This document shows, piece after piece, positions 32,980 to 41,289 of a stretch of 41,721 bases of DNA. The notes beneath the pieces were generated by a model. It searched no databases, had not been told where the DNA came from, and saw nothing but the letters and a program-made list of their open reading frames with translations. Each line of letters opens with the position of its first letter. Positions within the stretch are counted from its first letter, which is position 1. The stretch is from positions 1-41,721 of the forward strand of contig PXYV01000029.1 of the NCBI GenBank assembly GCA_003023745.1, read 5' to 3'. This stretch comes from Sulfobacillus acidophilus (GTDB taxonomy: Bacteria > Bacillota > Sulfobacillia > Sulfobacillales > Sulfobacillaceae). A program made the translations under genes and the position numbers.

Positions 32980-34560
32980 TCACTTAATGCCCAACCGGGC
33001 ATTCTCCTGCTGCGTAAATTTCGCCATCAACCCCGCATTCTGGCTATCAAACTGCGCGACGATTTGCGCGGCATCCGCATCATACTCTTTCTCAGCGGTC
33101 TTAAACGAGATGAACCCATTCACGTATTCCAAGAACAAGCCATCAATCGTATCGAATGAGGTAGAGGTCATCGTATCAAAGGCCGACAATGACCAAAACG
33201 GGTACTTATCGATAGCTTGTTGGAATGTGCGGTCGACAGGGGGTGCGGTCGTGCCTTTAATGATTGGAATAGCGTTTTCTTCCTCATTCACTATGGTCTG
33301 ATCCCAATGCGGAGTGGTGATAAATTGCAGCCACGCCAATGCTGCCTTAAACTTCGCAGGGGTCATTGTGCTGTCCGCGAGATGCGTAGAAATGGCGAAC
33401 TGAAATCCCACGTAAGGCCCACCGACGTCTTGGTACGTTACCAAATTGGTCGCATACTTCGACGTACCCATAACACTCGTTGGGTTAAACATTCCAAATG
33501 GAAACTGATGTTTTTTGGGTAGGGCATATACCAACTTGGGCATGTCCGAGCCTTCGACATAGACCATCGCGACTTGCTGGCTTGTAAAGAGACTATACGG
33601 GCTGGGAGCCGTGCTCGCATTGGTTTCGGTAACGTCAATCGTGGCAGGATCCCACGTGCTCAACAACGCCTTGGCCGCCGGCCACCAATCGATCAACGCA
33701 GGATCCTTCGAAGGATTAAGCCAATCTCCGTAGTGGTTATAGAAATAGGCATTTTCCTCAGAAGTAACTGCCCCAGCCGTGTTACCCTTGACGCCTAATA
33801 TGGTGCGCATCCGACTTGCGCCCAGCGCATTTGGTTGGAAGATGTGAGCGAACCAGTTGTAAATAGGAGCTCCGAATGTTGCTCCCGGGTCGATTCCGTG
33901 AGCCTTCAGCTCTTGAGAGTCGGTGACCAACTGTCCCCATGTGGTAGGAGGTTTTGTGATCCCGGCTTCCTTAAACAGCGCCTTATTGTACCAAAACCCA
34001 AAGCCTTCCCAGTCGCCATCCACCGCATACACCCCAGTGGTACCAGCCTTCACTCCAGGTACGATCGACGAATCGACAGCTTCGGGGTTCATCGTATTAA
34101 TCCACTTCTTATTCCCGGGAATGAACGGATTGGGCTGTTGAAAGTACGGAAGAAGGTCCGTGAATAGTCCCTTCGGGTAATCAATATTCACGTATGGACC
34201 CTGCACCCAACTTATATCCGGCAACTGTCCCGCTGCTCCTTCGGTTTCGTACCACTGATTGGTACCCTCCGTACTGGTGTTCGGCAGAAATTCGATGTGG
34301 ATACCCGGATACAACTTTTCAAAGGCTTTAGCTGCGTTGTCGAGCGCGACAACCGGCTTTACACCTGGGGTCGGTTTCTGCCCTGGCAACAGGGGAGTAT
34401 AGGCACTCGCGTACATGGTAATCGTACCCTTAAACGTGAGCTTTGGGTAGTGTGTGGCCGCTGGTGCCACCCGAAAGCCTAGTCCCCCCAGTGACGCAGA
34501 ACCCAACAACGCCAATGTACCAATCAAAGGAATGACCTTTTTTCCTGATTTTCTTATCAC
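32980..34560 (-). CDS. Sugar ABC transporter substrate-binding protein (526 aa)
   Basis: Extracellular binding protein of the CUT1 (oligosaccharide) class. Start: AAAGGAG at 34575-34569 best serves GTG 34560 (GTG 34563 is also possible); the frame extends to 34578. A basic N-terminus and hydrophobic segment (VIPLIGTLALLGSASLGGLG) form the export signal. Residues about 45-500 show family features such as FEKLYPGIHIEFLP, LPDISWVQGP, GVYAVDGDWEGFGFWYNKALFKEAGI and TWGQLVTDSQELKAHG. There is no cysteine after the hydrophobic segment, so it is not an ordinary lipoprotein. At 526 residues it is longer than MalE-type proteins. It is followed by the Tat-exported GH36 and preceded by the two permeases. 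Likely ligand: an alpha-galactoside. Confidence 0.9.
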   Translation of the reverse strand: MIRKSGKKVIPLIGTLALLGSASLGGLGFRVAPAATHYPKLTFKGTITMYASAYTPLLPGQKPTPGVKPVVALDNAAKAFEKLYPGIHIEFLPNTSTEGTNQWYETEGAAGQLPDISWVQGPYVNIDYPKGLFTDLLPYFQQPNPFIPGNKKWINTMNPEAVDSSIVPGVKAGTTGVYAVDGDWEGFGFWYNKALFKEAGITKPPTTWGQLVTDSQELKAHGIDPGATFGAPIYNWFAHIFQPNALGASRMRTILGVKGNTAGAVTSEENAYFYNHYGDWLNPSKDPALIDWWPAAKALLSTWDPATIDVTETNASTAPSPYSLFTSQQVAMVYVEGSDMPKLVYALPKKHQFPFGMFNPTSVMGTSKYATNLVTYQDVGGPYVGFQFAISTHLADSTMTPAKFKAALAWLQFITTPHWDQTIVNEEENAIPIIKGTTAPPVDRTFQQAIDKYPFWSLSAFDTMTSTSFDTIDGLFLEYVNGFISFKTAEKEYDADAAQIVAQFDSQNAGLMAKFTQQENARLGIK

Positions 34561-34662
34561 CACGTTTACTCCTTTCACGTATCGCGACCTCTACCACAAG
34601 CCGATGCACACGAACTGCCTGACTATTCCCCGCATCACCCCCTCTTCGCAACACACAATGTC

Positions 34663-35502
34663 CTACATCTTGATGGCACCGCTCGTCAGACCCGCGACAA
34701 AATACCGCATGAAAAACAAGAACAGCAGCACCATTGGAACCGCCGCCAAGGTGTACGCGGCAAACTGCATATTCACAACATTGACGCTCACAATCGCGGG
34801 TGGCGGAACAAAATTTGCGATTGCCATGGCAACCGTCGACTGAGACGGGGCTAGCACCAAAGAAGGCCATACATAATCCCCATAAATCGCTGTAATGTTT
34901 AATAGACCAATCGTAATCATAATAGGCACCGACAATGGCACCACGATTCGCTGAAAAATTTGAAAGTCATTGGCTCCGTCCAATCGTGCAGACTCAAACA
35001 ATTCATTAGGGATCCCTTGCACAAACGTTCGGAATACAAAGATCGCAAAGGCTTGACCGCCTGCAATGTATGGCAAAATTAAAGCCCAATCGGAGTCTAA
35101 TAACCCCATATTCTTAATTTGTAGGAACAAAGGAATCAGCGTCAGAAATCCGGGGACGAGCAACAGTCCAAAAATTGCATAAAAGAGGAAGGCCTTGCCA
35201 TAAAATTTTAGCCGCGCAAATGCATATGCGCTGAGCATTCCAAACCCAATGACTCCTACCAGACTCAACGCGATAATCAAGAACGTTCTAAAGAATGAGG
35301 CTTCGAGATATTCCCATGCCAAAACAAAGAACTGCCCAAAAGGTGGGGCCACTCCAAAACTAAAGGGATTCACCGTATACTGGTCCCCATTTTTTAATGC
35401 ATTTGCCACCATAAAAATCATTGGGTAGGCCGCTAAAACCAGCAACATGACCAATAGCAAGTAGATCACGTATTTGGGCCGACGCGCTTGGTTCATACTC
35501 AT
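34663..35502 (-). CDS. Sugar ABC transporter permease, MalG type (279 aa)
   Basis: Inner-membrane permease of the CUT1 family with six predicted helices. The cytoplasmic EAA loop that docks the ATPase is present: NELFESARLDGANDFQIFQRIVVPLSVP (about residues 164-191). It ends with a hydrophobic helix and the short tail TSGAIKM, typical of MalG/LacG-like proteins. ATG 35502 overlaps the TGA of the partner permease (ATGA). No ATPase gene is in the block, so a shared MsmK/MsmX-type ATPase is probably used. Confidence 0.92.
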   Translation of the reverse strand: MSMNQARRPKYVIYLLLVMLLVLAAYPMIFMVANALKNGDQYTVNPFSFGVAPPFGQFFVLAWEYLEASFFRTFLIIALSLVGVIGFGMLSAYAFARLKFYGKAFLFYAIFGLLLVPGFLTLIPLFLQIKNMGLLDSDWALILPYIAGGQAFAIFVFRTFVQGIPNELFESARLDGANDFQIFQRIVVPLSVPIMITIGLLNITAIYGDYVWPSLVLAPSQSTVAMAIANFVPPPAIVSVNVVNMQFAAYTLAAVPMVLLFLFFMRYFVAGLTSGAIKM

Positions 35503-36470
35503 ACCCCATTTCCCTCCTGCTCATTTCCCGTCCGGATATACTTCATACCCACGATCGCTAACGTCATCGACACTAAAAAGATGACGAAAGCGATCGCCAT
35601 CGCATACCCGAACCGATCATAGTCAATCGCATTCTGGTACATGTACAGCACCGGAGTAATACTCGCATTTTCGGGCCCACCATTCGTCATTAACAGTGGG
35701 GTCAGTAAGTTTTGGCTTATGCCGACGATCGACAAGATAATCAGTAACTTAATCTGAGGCATTAACAATGGCACTTCTATACGCCACACCCGTTGCCCCG
35801 ATGTGGCACCGTCAACTGTAGCTGCATCCACAAGCTCAGTAGGTATACCCTGAAATCCTGCATAAAATATGAGTAAAGCAAAAGCACTCACCCACGGAAA
35901 CCCCATAAGAATCAGTGCCCAGAGAGCGGTTTGCGGATTAGCTAGCCACGCTGTACCGAATCGCCCGAGTCCAACCACGTTGAGGAGCAAATCGATCGCG
36001 CCGCCGGGATTGTAAAAGTCAACCCAAATCAATATTCCGACAATTCCTGGAATCGCCATTGTCATCACGAATAAAAAACGGAACCAATACTGAGCACGCA
36101 TACTACGCAGACGATAAATCATCAACGCCGCCGCGAACGCTGCAAGCATTCCCAGTGGGATCCCGATCAAGGACCACCAACCTATGTGAACAAGCGATTC
36201 TAGAAACACCGGATCATGAAATAATTGAATGAAGTTGGAAAGGCCGACCCATGTTGGTGGAAGTAGGCCATTCCATGCCGTGAACGCTCCAATTAGCGCA
36301 CGGACAACCGGTCGATAACTAAACAACCCAACAAAAATAAATGTCGGCAATAAAAACGCATATGCAATTATTGATTGCCGCAGTAGCCGGCGGCGCACAG
36401 GAGATTTAATCTGTTCGGAGACCGCAATGGAGGCTTTGTGAGAATCCTCATTAAGGGTTCTTGCAGCCAC
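35499..36470 (-). CDS. Sugar ABC transporter permease, MalF/UgpA type (323 aa)
   Basis: First gene of the minus-strand block. A basic N-terminus of about 30 residues precedes six to seven membrane helices. The EAA loop reads TELVDAATVDGATSGQRVWR followed by IEVPLLMP (about residues 213-240). Family length and the NGLLPPTWVGLSNF periplasmic segment fit CUT1 UgpA/MalF-type permeases. ATG 36470 has only a weak Shine-Dalgarno. A strong promoter lies about 90 bases upstream. It forms the heterodimeric channel with the MalG-type partner encoded next. Confidence 0.92.
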   Translation of the reverse strand: MAARTLNEDSHKASIAVSEQIKSPVRRRLLRQSIIAYAFLLPTFIFVGLFSYRPVVRALIGAFTAWNGLLPPTWVGLSNFIQLFHDPVFLESLVHIGWWSLIGIPLGMLAAFAAALMIYRLRSMRAQYWFRFLFVMTMAIPGIVGILIWVDFYNPGGAIDLLLNVVGLGRFGTAWLANPQTALWALILMGFPWVSAFALLIFYAGFQGIPTELVDAATVDGATSGQRVWRIEVPLLMPQIKLLIILSIVGISQNLLTPLLMTNGGPENASITPVLYMYQNAIDYDRFGYAMAIAFVIFLVSMTLAIVGMKYIRTGNEQEGNGV

Positions 36471-36559
36471 ATAACCACACTCTTTTCAAAAGGATTTTCC
36501 CGCAATTCATGGGAATTACGTCATAACATCTAAGATGGAAAGTTTTCTGACTACCAAAT

Positions 36560-36589
36560 ATTATAACTCTTCGGCTTGTTGTCTGTCTA
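36560..36589 (-). promoter_or_regulatory. Promoter of the sugar transport and catabolic block
   Basis: On the minus strand TAGACA (36589-36584) and a perfect TATAAT (36565-36560) are 18 bases apart. Transcription would start near 36552, giving an 80-base leader before ATG 36470. This is the best promoter in the window. Confidence 0.65.
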
Positions 36590-36597
36590 CTGTTAAC
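36585..36597. promoter_or_regulatory. 13-bp pseudo-palindrome, operator candidate B
   Basis: Minus strand GTTAACAGTAGAC overlaps the -35 of the transporter promoter. It matches 10 of 13 bases of GTTAACCGTCAAC at 27553-27565, which also overlaps a -35. Shared placement and sequence suggest one repressor for both. Confidence 0.42.
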
Positions 36598-37737
36598 GAA
36601 GTGGTTTTTTATATAAATCACATGTTGCGCACAGGCCAGTCAACCTTTTGGACAATTTAACCAAATGGGATGCTCTGGCGAGGCGATATGGCTCGAAGCC
36701 TTATCTACATGCGGCCATTAGGTCGTCAGAACATTTTCCCCCGCATGAGACACAAAAAACAACCTGCCCCCGTCATTCGAGAAATTTAGGTTAGCACGTC
36801 AAACTAGAAACTAATGAGGAATAGCAAATCGCTTTATTTTTATTTGGAGAGTGGATAAAAGACACGGAGTGGCATGCTCGGCTCTAATCCACCCTGCATG
36901 CAGTGCAATTGGCACCTACCCTCAGCGCCTTGCCGCGCTCCACTGACACAAACCGACCCCAAAACACATGAATGCGCCTTATAATTCAAGCCTGCACCGC
37001 CAAAGCAATCGAACTAATCGCCAGGGTGGCGATAGGATTGTAATGGATAACATTTTTAGACCCGTAGTCCGGCGATTGGCGCGGATCGGACCAACCCGGC
37101 TTCTCTGCCGACAACCATACGGCACTGGGGCCTCTTATCAGTGACCTTCGCGTATTCAAGGGTGGGTAGTTGGCTCCCCTACTTTTCTATAAGGACATGT
37201 TGGCGGCTCCCATAACGGGAATTTTATGCTCAGGGAGGAGCCGTATTATTCTGCCGAGATCTATGTCTAGTCAGGATCACCTTGGGCTTGTCAGGCGTTT
37301 CAATAATTCTACTGACCGGGCTTAAACGCGTCGAAAAAGCCTCTTGAGCGACTAGTTCGATATAAACATCCAACAGCGACGGCACCCGGGGCAATCCTCG
37401 TTCCGGGGTCGACTGTATTGATCCAGCCACACCCTACCACGTCACACATCAGCCGTCTTGCGTGATATCGCAAGAACCGCGCGTGACCATGGTGTCTTTT
37501 TTCAGCTCATTGACCCGTAATAGATGCCTCGTCTTGCCGTTTCTCGGGATGAAATCGCGTGCCTTCGGGGTAGCCGATTAAGGCAGATGGTGTTTTAATG
37601 AGAGCCATAACCATACAGTGACGCTTGGGGCGGCATCGACAGCGCCCCGCGCCAATTCCCTCGATTAACGGCCTAAACGGCCTCGCGGGACCACACTCTT
37701 ACAGGATCATGCGAGAAAAAATACGGGAGGAATGACA
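36598..37737. other. 1.1-kb region without a convincing gene
   Basis: No open frame here has both a start signal and a recognisable product. A 66-codon minus frame (37230-37430) contains a protein-like stretch (LLDVYIELVAQEAFSTRLSP, ending SRIIETPDKPKVILTRHRS), possibly a transposase or integrase fragment, family not identified. A hairpin GGGGCG/CGCCCC (37627-37648, 10-base loop) and a tandem AACGGCCT repeat near 37665-37681 precede the DapB-like gene. The region may be a decayed mobile-element boundary of the metabolic block. Confidence 0.4.
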
Positions 37738-38586
37738 ATGGCCATACGTGTTGCCGTTTCCGGGGCAACGGGGTGGGTAGGTCGTGCGATTGCCGAAAGC
37801 CTTTTACTGCATCCAGAATTCGAGTTATGTGGCGCGGTCGCACGCAAAACCGCGGGTCGCGATTTAGGTGAGGTTATCGGAGTACCTGCCGCCAATGGCA
37901 TCCTTATTCAAAAAACCGTGCGCGAGGTCCTAACGACGGGCCCCGACGTCCTCGTCGACTATACCGAACCCTTGGCCGTGAAAGAGCACGTCCTCACCGC
38001 TCTGCAGCATGGGGTGCACGTCGTCGTCGGGACATCCGGGCTGACTGCCAACGACTATGCCGAAATCGCCGATATTGCCCGGTCGGCCCAAAGAGGCGTA
38101 GTGGCTGCCGGTAACTTTTCTTTAAGTGCGACCCTGGCCAAGCATTTCTCACTCATCGCAGCCCGATACATGAAGTCCTGGGAAATTGTTGAATACGCCG
38201 ATGCTCACAAGATCGACGCCCCGAGCGGCACCGTGCAGGAACTGGCCGAAATGCTGGGCGAGCAGTCGCCACCTCAGATCGACGTGCCGATCGACGAAAC
38301 TGTAGGAACAATAGCCGTAAGGGGCGGGCTGATTGCCGGGGTGCCAGTTCACGCCGTCCGGTTACCTGGCTTCGTCCTGGGCTTCGACGTGATCTTTGGC
38401 ATGGACGGCGAACGCCTGATGCTTCGTCACGAGGCCGGCTCCAGCCCCGATCCGTACGTTTCCGGAACCCTGCTGGCGATTCGGCGCGTAGGTCGTGTGC
38501 ACGGATTGGTGCGAGGGCTCGACCGGCTACTATTTGAGCAAACCGAGACTTCCGACCGCGGTGAGGCTACCAAGGACTCCCGGTAA
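37738..38586 (+). CDS. DapB-like (dihydrodipicolinate reductase-family) protein (282 aa)
   Basis: Two-domain reductase of the DapB fold. The N-terminal Rossmann domain has RVAVSGATGWVGRAI (about residues 4-18) and VLVDYTEP, GTSGL and AAGNFSLSATL motifs (about 80-140). The C-terminal domain has DAHKIDAPSGT (about 160-170), GTIAVRGG and a HEAGSS segment. In DapB the consensus before KxDAPSGT has two adjacent histidines (HH.HK), one the general acid; here they read A and D, only HK remaining. A standard lysine-pathway role is therefore doubtful. Start ATG 37738 is chosen because GGGAGG lies seven bases upstream; another ATG at 37732 is too close. GC is high compared with the metabolic block. It is monocistronic. 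Confidence 0.85.
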   Translation: MAIRVAVSGATGWVGRAIAESLLLHPEFELCGAVARKTAGRDLGEVIGVPAANGILIQKTVREVLTTGPDVLVDYTEPLAVKEHVLTALQHGVHVVVGTSGLTANDYAEIADIARSAQRGVVAAGNFSLSATLAKHFSLIAARYMKSWEIVEYADAHKIDAPSGTVQELAEMLGEQSPPQIDVPIDETVGTIAVRGGLIAGVPVHAVRLPGFVLGFDVIFGMDGERLMLRHEAGSSPDPYVSGTLLAIRRVGRVHGLVRGLDRLLFEQTETSDRGEATKDSR

Positions 38587-38858
38587 ACGGCGTACTGCAC
38601 ATGTCCGCCTGTAACACGCACCTGAGCTCGTCTACGTCTTCGCTCGCTCCCGTCGGACCACCCTCTTGGCCATTTTCGTTCCTATTGCTCGAAACGGCGC
38701 GAAGCAACCGAGAATTTTTCTAGAACATTTCGCCTGTGTTTCCTGGTATTTCACCAGGCGGGTCGGGGAGCTAGGAAAGAAGAAGGCTGTAAATCCGGCG
38801 CTCGCCGCTTGCCAGGTCGGATTTCGAGGATTGGTCCGGCAAGTCGTCTTCTTGGTAA
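38587..38858. other. Flank between the DapB-like gene and the tnpB element
   Basis: About 270 bases with open frames on both strands (plus TTG 38666 onward; minus up to 38865) but no recognisable protein and no strong start signal. Both frames run into the right end of the tnpB element at 38859, so one may be the remnant of a gene interrupted by it. Confidence 0.35.
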
Positions 38859-39060
38859 TTGACACTCCCAGGCCTAAAGGCAGGGGATTCTTGCGAGGAA
38901 CTCAGAGGAGCTTTACTCGCAAAGGGTTTGCCAACAGCCCCCTAGCCACTCGCTCGAAGTCGAGTCTGTGGTTACTTTTGCGTAGGATATTCGCCGCGCC
39001 ATTCACGTCCGCATTCAACACACGGTGGTCGCTGTCGCGGTACAACCTCGTTTGACCCGT
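38859..39060 (-). ncRNA. Predicted omega RNA (reRNA) at the tnpB 3' end
   Basis: In IS605-type elements the guide RNA of TnpB covers the end of tnpB and the right end, with the guide taken from the flank. Here the right end finishes at 38859, and the guide would be the complement of the 20 bases at 38839-38858. The hairpin at 38866-38885 is a typical 3' scaffold element. The 5' limit is a guess. Inferred from family knowledge, not from a promoter. Confidence 0.45.
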
Positions 39061-40163
39061 TGCCCACGAAACGCGTGGTCTTGGCGGGTGGCATCCCAGC
39101 ACGGGATAGGGTCGTGGTCCAGGAAACTCGCTTTCGATGTGTAGCTTTCTTCTTGCTCAAGATACTGGATCCCATATCGCTCACACAGGTTTTTTACTTG
39201 GTTACGCAGTTGCCCATGAGGGATCTGCGCAAAGTTTTGATTGTTGCGCTTGCCCAGCTTCACGTCGTGTTTCCAGGCAGGATTGTACCCCGCAACAATC
39301 GCGCCGCTCTCATGATTCACGCAGTAATCCACGATGTATCGTGCGGACTTCCTCATGTAGTCTCTCACCTGGTTATTACGATGCATCGTGATCCGTGCCA
39401 TCTGTTCGGACCGCGGTAACCTTTGCTGATCCAGCATGGATTGCAGCTTGGCCATACGCAGGTTGTACTGCTGGTTGATGGATTTTAGATGTTTTCCGTC
39501 GAGGATGAACGACGACCCATCGGTACTGTTGACGCAAGTAGCCAAGTTATCCAAGCCGAGATCCATGGCCAGTGCCTTATCTGCTGACAGATGCGGTTGT
39601 GGTTCTTCCTCTGCTTCGTAGACAAATTGCACGTTGGAGAATCGCGCCTTCTCCCTCGGCAGAATCCGCACTTCTTTGACCGCCTTCCCTTCGAGCCGCG
39701 AAGGGAAGAGAATTTTGATCCGTTCCAAGTCGGGATGCAATCGTTGAAACTCCCGCGACATGAGCACTAGTAAGTAGCCATCCTTAATCACGATGGCATT
39801 CGTTGACAAGATGAGCGGGAAGTAGGCGTTCTTATCGCGGTAATGGGGAATCCGCACATCACGGAACCGATACTCACCCTGTTTTGCGTTCTTCAGCAGG
39901 GTAAAGAAGGAACGGAATGCCCGATCGACCACTTTGAGAATTTGCTGGCTCACCCCCGCTTGCAGTAACGCGTCGTTCGCATTCGCTTTCACCGCTTGGT
40001 AAGTGGATTCGCAGCAGAGAAAACGGCCTTCGGCAAAGACATACTGGCGAATGGAATACAACCCGACATTGTACAAGTTTTTGGCGTACCGGCACGTTTC
40101 GCGCAAGGCTTCGTATTCCCTCTTCGTGAGTCCTTTGACGTGGTTACTCTGCGTCAAATACAA
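38902..40163 (-). pseudogene. tnpB: TnpB RNA-guided nuclease, frameshifted near the 3' end
   Basis: TTG 40163 follows AAGGGG. The main frame (to 39015, 382 aa) has the OrfB_IS605 fold: an N-terminal helix-turn-helix region (residues 1-110), the RuvC-I Asp201 (ALAMDLGLDN), and RuvC-II Glu338 (EQEESYTSKASF). After FRGQRVKRG (about 370) it runs out of frame to a stop at 39015. The next frame continues correctly with LYRDSDHRVLNADVNGAANI and on to 38902, including the last catalytic Asp in NADVNG. The sequence at the join reads CGAGGTTGTAC where CGAGGTTTGTAC would restore the frame, so one T is missing near 39047 (minus strand). TnpB is a guide-RNA-directed DNase that promotes retention of the element. 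This group naturally lacks a clear four-Cys zinc finger. A sequencing error cannot be excluded. Confidence 0.85.
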
Positions 40164-40491
40164 GCTTCTGTCCCCTTCTTTTTATATAGTTTCATATATG
40201 GCCGCCGGTTGGAAAACCGCACCTTGAAACCGGGCTACAATAAGCCGATGGCACTGCCAGAAGTACGCTGACCCAGGATTAGCCAACGTCCGCGCCCTTT
40301 CCCTTGGAGAGATTCGCCGAGAATGATGGTGCGAATCCCATAGAGAAACAGGCGAAACAATCGCAATGACGTGCAACATGCGACAGAGGCGTACTGCAGT
40401 TGGGATTGTGACGATCGAGAATTCAGCCGCGCTCCGTGTTCGCTATTAGAGATAGGCGGTAGACACATGGCAAACGAGAATGCACTCCGGC
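40164..40491. other. Left end of the tnpB element and flank
   Basis: Contains the left-end hairpin at 40206-40219 and an A+T-rich stretch (40178-40200) that may promote tnpB transcription. From about 40260 to 40491 I see no gene. A minus frame reads through (to 40235) without a recognisable product. Confidence 0.4.
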
Positions 40492-41289
40492 TCACTGCGC
40501 CTGCAACGCATCCACTTCTGGTCGCGTCAGACCGGTGATGGCCATCACCTTCTCCACGCTGTCACCGGCGGCGAGTAACGCTTTAGCCACTAGACGCCGT
40601 TCTTCTTCCCGCCCTTCTATTCTCCCTTCTAGTCGCCCTTCTTTTTGTACGCGTTGGAGAATCTTGGACATCTTTGTCAACTCCTTTGTCAATCGGTCGA
40701 GTTCCTCGTCGGTTAACCGTGATTCTGCCAGAGCCATTATGGCTGCCGTGACCAGGTCGCGCTCACTGAGGGGAACTTGCGGCAGTAATGCCAGCGTCTG
40801 CCCAAAGAGCGCCCGCCGATCTTCAGTATGCATGCATAGCGCCAAAGCTAACCGCAAGCGGTCGGGCGGTTCCCATGTGTGAGCGGATAGGTGCTGGGCC
40901 ACTACTTCTAGGGCGGCATCGCCGTCAAGCTGACTCAGATAGACATTTTCGATTTGATAGCGAATGACACCCAAATCAATCTGAGTCGGTGCTTGCGAGA
41001 CGGCACCATGATACAAGATTACAGTGCGCACAGGCGTTTGATATTTCTCAGCTAAGCGGGTATCGTAGCTGAGAAAACGATACAGCGTCGGTTCCCGGTG
41101 GTTTTGGAACTCCAGGTGGAAAATCCGTCCATCCGCCATGCGCCAGACCGTATCGGCCCGCATCTCGTCCGCTGGCAACACGGTCGGGAGCAACTCGGCT
41201 AGTTCGATATCGTCAATCCCAATGGCACGCATGGCCCCTTGGGAGAGGCTTTGGGTCAAGATCTTTAAATACAGATCCTGCTCTGCCAT
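40492..41289 (-). CDS. Rpn-family recombination-promoting nuclease/putative transposase (265 aa)
   Basis: PD-(D/E)XK nuclease of the RpnA/YhgA-like family. The N-terminal half has the nuclease pattern: an early acidic residue (LPTVLPADEMRADTVWRM), then GRIFHLEFQNHREPTLYRFLSYD with the E-x-Q form of the active site (about residues 55-62), and TVILYHG. The C-terminal half is helical, with GRLEGRIEGREEERRLVAKA (coiled-coil-like) and a terminal VMAITGLTRPEVDAL segment common in this family. Start ATG 41289 follows GAGGTG; TAGAAT on the minus strand about 30 bases upstream may be its -10. Rpn proteins act on DNA ends and are linked to horizontal gene transfer. Single-gene unit. Confidence 0.8.
   Translation of the reverse strand: MAEQDLYLKILTQSLSQGAMRAIGIDDIELAELLPTVLPADEMRADTVWRMADGRIFHLEFQNHREPTLYRFLSYDTRLAEKYQTPVRTVILYHGAVSQAPTQIDLGVIRYQIENVYLSQLDGDAALEVVAQHLSAHTWEPPDRLRLALALCMHTEDRRALFGQTLALLPQVPLSERDLVTAAIMALAESRLTDEELDRLTKELTKMSKILQRVQKEGRLEGRIEGREEERRLVAKALLAAGDSVEKVMAITGLTRPEVDALQAQ

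Larger units (their letters stand above)
38859..40230 (-). mobile_element. IS605-family, tnpB-only element
   Basis: Holds a tnpB gene without tnpA. The right end reads, on the minus strand, an imperfect hairpin (CCCCTGCC-TTTA-GGCCTGGG, 38885-38866) followed by AGTGTCAA. TCAA as the final tetranucleotide (38862-38859) matches the right cleavage site known for IS608. Near the left end a small hairpin CGGTT-GGAA-AACCG (40206-40219) resembles the subterminal hairpins of this family. The left limit is approximate. Transposition would need a TnpA in trans. Confidence 0.6.

Noticed and set aside
38902..39102. Separate small gene downstream of tnpB
   Set aside because: Its sequence is the C-terminus of TnpB (NADVNGAANI), so it is part of the frameshifted tnpB.
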